Positions 58,715 through 64,000 of a DNA stretch of 64,000 nt are shown here, piece by piece (position 1 is the first letter of the stretch; each line of letters starts with the position of its first letter). Origin of the DNA: Piper betle (lineage: Eukaryota > Streptophyta > Magnoliopsida > Piperales > Piperaceae); contig JAURVB010012673.1 in assembly GCA_033002965.1 (NCBI GenBank), forward strand, positions 1-64,000. The letters are read 5' to 3'. The position numbers and the translations under genes were made by a program. Under the pieces are notes generated by a model. It ran no database searches. It was not told the DNA's origin and worked only from the letters and a program-made list of their open reading frames with translations.

Positions 58715-59600
58715 TCGACGCGGTGGGATCGAACGTTGGTATCCATGAATTTGTTTAAATTATTTACCCGCTACCCGGTTAATTATTAATTACCCGGTCA
58801 AGTGGAAAGTATTAGTTAACCGGTTAAGTATTTTTACCCGGTTAAGTAAACCATACCATTTAACCGTTTAAACTAGTAAAGTGAACCATACCATTTAAGA
58901 GGTTGAGTGAAAAGGTTAAGTGAACCGTGTTAATTACCCAATTACCCGGTTAAAGGAATTATGGTGAAAGGGTGCTTCCACAAACCCTAGCCGTCATTTA
59001 TTCTTTATAAAAGGAGAAGGAGTCGTTGAACGTAGGAAATACCAATGGATGATGGGGTGTGAGAATTTAATGAAGGGGTCGTTGAACCTAGGAAATACCA
59101 ATGGATGATGGGGTGTGAGAATTTAATGAAGGGGTCGTTGAACCTAGGAAATACCAATGGATGATGGGGTATGAGAATTTAATGGAGGGAATGGTTGAAG
59201 TGTATATATATGCAGGAGGAGGGAGTATTTCATCCCTCATCTCCGTCCCAGGCGACCTCCCCATTACTGTATTAGGGTTCACGGGTCACAGTCAGACGTA
59301 ATCACAAATCAGGTACGTATAATAGGTAGAACATCGTATTTTCCTTGTTGGTAGCCTAGGTCGGCCTGAGCCCAGATTCGACTACCATGCACCGAGTGCA
59401 ACCGGGGTCAATGAATTGACTCAGTCCGACACTTGGTCGTGTTATGTACGTGAATGTTGTAATGCATCGACATTGTTTTGGAGTAGTGATAGCCTGCCGA
59501 TGGAAAGGCTACTTCTGGGGTGCGTGAGGCACAGACGATTCATCCATCTGCACTGGAGTGCAGTCGACCGCTGCCCCATAAAATGGCTAATGGACAGGGT
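58665..59600 (+). repeat. 5' LTR of the Tekay-type element (3' truncated)
   Basis: It agrees closely with the 3' LTR up to about 59490. It includes three copies of a 56-bp unit (starting 59022, 59078 and 59134; GTCGTTGAACCTAGGAAATA and ATGATGGGGTGTGAGAAT). From about 59491 agreement drops sharply, with scattered single-base gains and changes. By about 59610 the LTR sequence ends without primer site or gag. Confidence 0.8.
59022..59190 (+). repeat. Three 56-bp tandem units in the LTR
   Basis: The units begin GTCGTTGAAC at 59022, 59078 and 59134. Each contains ACCAATGGATGATGGGGT and GAGAATTTAATG. The same three units occur in the 3' LTR at about 61961-62130. Confidence 0.9.
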
Positions 59601-59790
59601 GTGCGTAGGCACTATGCAGTGATGCGTGCTCGGTTGCCGGCTTAGGATGCGTCCGGTTATGCAAGACTGGTAAGGTGGTGGCTTACAGCATCTCACCAAT
59701 GGTGATAGCATCCACGAGCAAAGTTATGGCCGACCCATAAGACATTGGCACTGGCGCGCAGTAGTTTTGCCCCTAAAGAATTTGGAGGCA
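59491..59790 (+). other. Error-rich LTR-to-reverse-transcriptase junction
   Basis: The left part resembles the LTR tandem array with many small differences. The right part (about 59620-59790) reads as the end of reverse transcriptase (GLGCV, GKVVAY and, after several one-base shifts, a P-T-H-D-L-E-L-like stretch) but with an indel every 10-20 bases. On both outer sides the sequence is clean. Confidence 0.6.
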
Positions 59791-61510
59791 CTACTTGTAT
59801 GGGGCCCAGTTCGAAGTTTTCACCGACCATCAAAGTTTGAAGTATATCTTCACCCAAAATGACCTTAACCTTCGACAGAGACGGTGGATAGAATACTTGA
59901 AGGACTATGATTTCCAAATTTTATACCACCCGGGAAAAGCGAATGTTGTGGCCGACGCGTTGAGTCGGAAGGGCAAGATGGACAAGGGTCAACAACTAGC
60001 TAGACTTTGGGCTATGTCAGCTGAGGTGGTAGCTATTAACCCGGTGGAACGAATGACAGGAATACTGGCGAACCTGGTTATCTCCAATGAATTGGTGGAC
60101 CGAGTTAAGCTAACACAAATGGAAGATGAGAAGCTGAATGAAATGTTGGACAAAACTCCCAACATTGTAGCAGATTCCAACAGTGTAATCAGATTTAGAG
60201 GGAGATTGTGTGTACCCAACAATGATGCATTAAAACGAGATATTCTGGAAGAAGCTCATCGTTCAAGGTTCTCAATACACCCTGGTGTTACAAAGATGTA
60301 CCAGGACTTGAAACGAACCTACTGGTGGGTTGGAATGAAGAGGGATGTGGTGGATTTTGTTTCCAAGTGTCAGACGTGCCAATTGATCAAAGCCCAACAT
60401 CAACTACCCGGTGGATTATTACAACCTTTAGAGATACCTACCTGGAAATGGGAGCGTGTCACATGTGATTTTATTACAAAACTCCCCAGGACTTTGAAGA
60501 GACATGACTCTATATGGGTAGTTGTGGACCGTTTGACTAAGGCAGCTCATTTTATCCCCACAAAATCAACAAGGACTGCGGAATACTTAGCAGAACTGTA
60601 CATAAATAACATTGTCAGGCTGCATGGAATTCCGAAGGAGATAGTCTCTGACAGAGATCCCCTATTCACGTCACATTTTTGGGAAGTTTTCCAAAAAGCT
60701 ATGGGGACCCAAATCAAGTTAAGTACAGCATATCACCCCCAAACTGATGGTCAAAGTGAGAGGACCAATCAAACCTTGGAGGATTTGTTGAGAGCTTGCA
60801 TCCTCGACTGGGGAGGAGATTGGGAGAAACACTTAGCCTTGGCTGAATTCACCTATAATAACTCTTACCAAGCCAGTATAGGAATGGCACCGTTTGAAGC
60901 CTTATACGGTAGGCCTTGTCGATCTCCATCATGCTGGTTGGAATCTACAGAGATGGTTATAGTCGGGCCAGAGATGGTGAGAGAAGCAGCTGAAAAGGTG
61001 CAACTCATCCAGCAAAGGCTTAAGGCAGCTCAGGATCGGCAGAAAAGTTATGCTGATACTCGAAGGAAGGACTTAGAATTCCAAGTTGGGGAGTTCGTCT
61101 ACCTTAAGACCTCACCTAAAAAGGGAGTGATCAGATTTAGAACATCAGGGAAGTTGAAGCCAAGATTCATAGGACCATTTCCAATTTTGGATCGAATCGG
61201 AAGTTGTGCATATAGATTAGCATTACCACCAAGCCTTGATGGTGTACACAATGTCTTTCATGTGTCAATGCTAAAGAAATATGTACGAGATGAGAATCAC
61301 ATTATCACAAATTTTGCAGATTTAGAGCTACAATCGGATTTAACCTACGAGGAAAAACCGATTCGAATCTTGGCAAGGGAAACAAAGACACTCCGTAGCA
61401 AGGAGATCCCTTTGGTAAAGGTATTATGGAGAAATCAGGGATCAGAAGAAGCTACATGGGAGACTGAACAAGAAATGGCCAAAAAATATCCTAACCTGTT
61501 TGTAGCATAA
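59777..61510 (+). CDS. Tekay-type pol fragment: RNase H end, integrase, chromodomain
   Basis: An open frame of about 575 codons without its own start (a TAA precedes it and the first conserved residues are IWRHYLYGAQFEVFTDH). Counting from Leu at 59795: RNase H end 1-60 (TDHQSLKYIF, NVVADALSRK); integrase zinc module H155, H162, C192, C195; catalytic D225, D286 and E322 with the D,D35E spacing; GPY/F-type module around KPRFIGPFPI; C-terminal chromodomain-like part with EEATWE near 555. Integrase would insert element DNA and the chromodomain would direct it to heterochromatin. All integrase residues are present, but gag, protease and reverse transcriptase are missing, so the frame is not expected to be expressed as a working polyprotein. 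Confidence 0.93.
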   Translation, partial: RIWRHYLYGAQFEVFTDHQSLKYIFTQNDLNLRQRRWIEYLKDYDFQILYHPGKANVVADALSRKGKMDKGQQLARLWAMSAEVVAINPVERMTGILANLVISNELVDRVKLTQMEDEKLNEMLDKTPNIVADSNSVIRFRGRLCVPNNDALKRDILEEAHRSRFSIHPGVTKMYQDLKRTYWWVGMKRDVVDFVSKCQTCQLIKAQHQLPGGLLQPLEIPTWKWERVTCDFITKLPRTLKRHDSIWVVVDRLTKAAHFIPTKSTRTAEYLAELYINNIVRLHGIPKEIVSDRDPLFTSHFWEVFQKAMGTQIKLSTAYHPQTDGQSERTNQTLEDLLRACILDWGGDWEKHLALAEFTYNNSYQASIGMAPFEALYGRPCRSPSCWLESTEMVIVGPEMVREAAEKVQLIQQRLKAAQDRQKSYADTRRKDLEFQVGEFVYLKTSPKKGVIRFRTSGKLKPRFIGPFPILDRIGSCAYRLALPPSLDGVHNVFHVSMLKKYVRDENHIITNFADLELQSDLTYEEKPIRILARETKTLRSKEIPLVKVLWRNQGSEEATWETEQEMAKKYPNLFVA

Positions 61511-61600
61511 AATCTGTGTAATTGTTGTAACATGAACTTATACCGAAGATGGATGTCCTTGGGAATACTATCATATTTCAGGGACGAAATATTTCTAAGT

Positions 61601-61609
61601 TGGGGAGAT
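61601..61609 (+). other. Polypurine tract of the Tekay-type element
   Basis: TGGGGAGAT lies directly before the TG of the 3' LTR, after the GGGACGAAATATTTCTAAG stretch typical of this lineage. It primes plus-strand synthesis. Confidence 0.8.
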
Positions 61610-63339
61610 TGTAAAGACCCGGAAATAAAATATATATATATATATATATATATTCGACGCGGTGGGATCGAACGTTGGTATCCATGAATTTGTTTAAATT
61701 ATTTACCCGCTACCCGGTTAATTATTAATTACCCGGTCAAGTGGAAAGTATTAGTTAACCGGTTAAGTATTTTTACCCGGTTAAGTAAACCATACCATTT
61801 AACCGTTTAAACTAGTAAAGTGAACCATACCATTTAAGAGGTTGAGTGAAAAGGTTAAGTGAACCGTGTTAATTACCCAATTACCCGGTTAAAGGAATTA
61901 TGGTGAAAGGGTGCTTCCACAAACCCTAGCCATCATTTATTCTTTATAAAAGGAGAAGGGGTCGTTGAACCTAGGAAATACCAATGGATGATGGGGTGTG
62001 AGAATTTAATGAAGGGGTCGTTGAACCTAGGAAATACCAATGGATGATGGGGTGTGAGAATTTAATGAAGGGGTCGTTGAACCTAGGAAATACCAATGGA
62101 TGATGGGGTATGAGAATTTAATGGAGGGAATGGTTGAAGTGTATATATATGCAGGAGGAGGGAGTATTTCATCCCTCATCTCCGTCCTAGGCGACCTCCC
62201 CATTACTGTATTAGGGTTCACGGGTCACAGTCAGACGTAATCACAAATCAGGTACGTATAATAGATAGAACATCATACTTTCCTTGTTGGTAGCCTAGGT
62301 CGGCCTGAGCCCAGATTCGACTACCATGCACCGAGTGCAACCGGGGTCAATGAATTGACTCAGTCCGACACTGGGTCGTGTTATGTACGTGAATTTTGTA
62401 ATGCATCGACATTGTTTTGGAGTAGTGATAGCCACCCCATAAAAAGGCTACGGCCGGGGTGAGTGAGGCACAGCGATTCCTCCATCGCACTGGAGTGCAG
62501 TGATAGCCGCCCCATAAAAAGGCTACGGCCGGGGTGTGTGAGGCACTGGCACTGGAGTGCAGTGATAGCCGCCCCATAAAAAGGCTACGGCCGGGGTGTG
62601 TGAGGCACTGGCACTAGAATTGGTAGTGAGAGCTTCCCCACAAACGGGGCATAGCAATCACCTGAGTGCAGTGATAGCCGCCCCACAAAAAGGCTACGGC
62701 CGGGGTGTGCAAGGCATTGGCACTGGAGTGCAGTGATAGCCTCCCCATAAAAAGGCTACGGCCGGGGTGTGCGAGGCACTGGCACTAGAATTGGTAGTGA
62801 GAGCTTCCCCACAAACGGGGCATAGCAATCACCCGAGTGCAGTGATAGCTACCCCACAAAAAGGCTACGGCCGGGGTGTGCGAGGCACTGGCACTGGAGA
62901 CGGTAGTGGTAGCCTCCCCACAAAAAAGGCTACGGCCGGGGTGTGCGGATCACAGCGGATACCTCCTCCGCATTGTTTTGGAGTATAGCGGAATCGCTCC
63001 ACCGCATATTAAAATAAACATAAGGAAATAGTGGAATGTACTTGTCTTGTTTTATCTATTATACTACTTAGTGTTGTAATCACTAACGCGGAATTGCCTC
63101 CGCAGGTATGCAGATACGAGATTAGGTGATTGACATCCAGAGTATGGAGCAAAATAAATATGAGGACTCCTTTTTTTATTTAATTGAGAAATAAGTGTGG
63201 CTGCTGGGAAACGGTCCAAGACTGTGGGATCTTTATATATGTTTTTGTTAAATAAAAAATGTTAGTCATATTTACTTAATTGTGAGTAACACCTGGCCAG
63301 CTAGGCCCACAATATCGTGAAAAATGGCGGGTCGTTACA
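61610..63339 (+). repeat. 3' LTR of the Tekay-type element (1730 bp)
   Basis: It runs from TGTAAAGACCC to GGGTCGTTACA. It carries a TA tract (61628-61652), many ACCCGGTTAA words (61690-61900), three 56-bp units and a second tandem array at 62425-62950. The complete length shows that the 5' LTR has lost roughly half its sequence. Confidence 0.92.
62425..62950 (+). repeat. Seven-unit tandem array in the 3' LTR, unit lengths about 62 and 109 bp
   Basis: Each unit starts GTGATAGCC(G/A/T)CCCC, goes on with A(T/C)AAAAAGGCTACGGCCGGGG, and most end CACTGGCACTGGAGTGCA. Two longer units carry an extra GAATTGGTAGTGAGAGCTTC and ACGGGGCATAGCAATCACC segment. TAGCC and GGCTA can pair in each unit. Confidence 0.9.
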
Positions 63340-63344
63340 GTAAC

Positions 63345-63640
63345 TTTACAGCAGTAGGTTTTACCTTTCCCAGCCCCAGTTTCTTGTAAATGGACAATGA
63401 CATCAAGTTTATTCTAGTGCCTGAATCAAAGAGGGCATTACACGAAAATTTTGATCTAATGGAACAAGGAATAATGAACCTCCCTGATTCCTTTAATTTT
63501 AGGGGTAATTTCCTTTACAGTATTGCACCACACTTTTCATTTAGTGTCATTATTTCAAACTCCTCTAGCTTCTTCTTTTTGGACAAAATCTATTTCATGA
63601 ACTTTGCAAAGCTATGCATTTGCTCCAATATCTAGGCAAA
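63345..63640 (-). pseudogene. Athila-type protease, front half
   Basis: On the minus strand: LSKKKKLEEFEIMTLNEKC, GAIL, a stop, RKLPLKLKESGRFIIPCSI, then ALFDSGTRINLMSLSIYKKL and GLGKVKPTAV up to the Tekay insertion at 63344. The retropepsin active-site block is DSGT, and the LMSLSIYKKLGLG tract is the Athila signature. At least two stops are present. Confidence 0.8.
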
Positions 63641-64000
63641 AGGGATGTTGATAGTCAACTTTTTAAAAATGTCTAGAAAGTTCTAGAATTTTGGTTCGTT
63701 TTACTCCTTTATTGCCTCTGTGGATAAGGAAGCTTTGGAACATATTTTGCTAGTTTAGGTTGAGGAATTGGTTTATGTACTCCACCCATCCATCTTCATT
63801 TTCTTCTTCCATGCTTAGACTTTCTTTTTCCTCACTTGCATCCAGCTTTTGATTCTTGTAGGGATCAAGCAGTTCCTTTCAACTTCTCAACTCGACTACC
63901 TTGCAGTCCTTGCCCTCTTCCATTCTTGGAAGTTGTGTGTCACTCAGGAGTCTTCTAGCTAGGTAGTTATTTAAAGCACTTTCTATAACACCCTAATTTT
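63641..64000 (-). other. Gag-protease linker of the Athila-type remnant (runs off the window)
   Basis: This is the expected place for the gag end. Minus-strand pieces such as the Glu-rich stretch near 63800-63860 fit an Athila linker but are too decayed for firm assignment. TGTTATAG near the right edge (read reversed) and the closing AACACCCTAATTTT could be the end of another long-LTR copy in reverse, though only 20 bases are visible. Confidence 0.35.

Larger units (their letters stand above)
58665..63339 (+). mobile_element. Tekay/Del-type Ty3/gypsy element, internally deleted
   Basis: It is flanked by exact GTAAC copies (58660-58664, 63340-63344) and bounded by TGTAAAGACCCG and GGTCGTTACA. 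The 5' LTR is partial (58665 to about 59600). The pol C-terminal half is at 59777-61510, the polypurine tract at about 61601-61609 and the 3' LTR at 61610-63339. Gag, protease and most of reverse transcriptase are missing. Over about 820 bp the two LTRs differ at roughly a dozen positions, so the insertion is young. It sits inside an Athila-type protease. Confidence 0.9.

Noticed and set aside
62425..62950. Regular repeats considered as a CRISPR-like array
   Set aside because: The units are contiguous, have no unique spacers and belong to a plant LTR.
1..64000. Endogenous pararetrovirus, rRNA or tRNA genes
   Set aside because: I looked for movement-protein and coat-protein zinc-finger signatures, tRNA A and B boxes in folded context and rRNA blocks, and saw none. 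All polymerase fragments fit Ty3/gypsy retrotransposons.

Overview
The window is plant nuclear DNA, most likely from an angiosperm. The evidence is spliced genes with GT-AG introns, a SnRK2 kinase, a plant-type COX6B and a VQ-motif gene, all set in nested Ty3/gypsy elements, solo LTRs, TRIMs, hAT-type elements and a foldback element. I could not place the species. Only three host genes are well supported: SnRK2 (minus, 7465-10584, nine exons), an IKU1-like VQ-motif gene with an apparent one-base frameshift (plus, 26709-27265) and COX6B (minus, 37193-39622, five exons). They are independent loci, not an operon or pathway.

Layout. 1-5510: a broken Tat-like gypsy element on the minus strand, cut at its protease by a copy of a long-LTR family. 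5515-6030: a tandem duplication. 7465-10584: SnRK2, with an inverted-repeat element in its longest intron. 12255-12375: a relic of a gypsy chromodomain. 13426-23666: long-LTR family DNA, with a solo LTR interrupted by a 6.2 kb partial element of the same family. 26709-29106: the VQ gene, then a non-autonomous hAT-like element with a perfect 8-bp target duplication. 30016-34381: a decayed hAT element carrying a 2.85 kb solo LTR. 35141-36140: a foldback element with arms of about 245 bp lying between two 75-80 bp direct repeats. 37193-39750: COX6B and its promoter.

From 40 kb to the end almost everything is retrotransposon. It includes a Tat-like leader and gag start, two Athila-type remnants on the minus strand with env-like ORFs, two TRIMs with perfect 5-bp target duplications, two more solo LTRs of the long-LTR family (one with an internal inversion, one with a duplicated LTR-flank junction), and a Tekay/Del-type element (58665-63339, target duplication GTAAC) inserted in the Athila protease. 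The Tekay element goes straight from its 5' LTR into the end of reverse transcriptase, and that junction looks error-rich.

The most unusual theme is the recurring long-LTR family (TGTAAAACC...GGTGTTACA, LTRs of about 1.5-3 kb). It has seven loci in 64 kb, mostly solo LTRs, and several copies keep an intron-like GAG|GTAT...TGCAG|GA arrangement inside the LTR. All functional statements rest on reading the sequence and on recalled family motifs. No database search was run.
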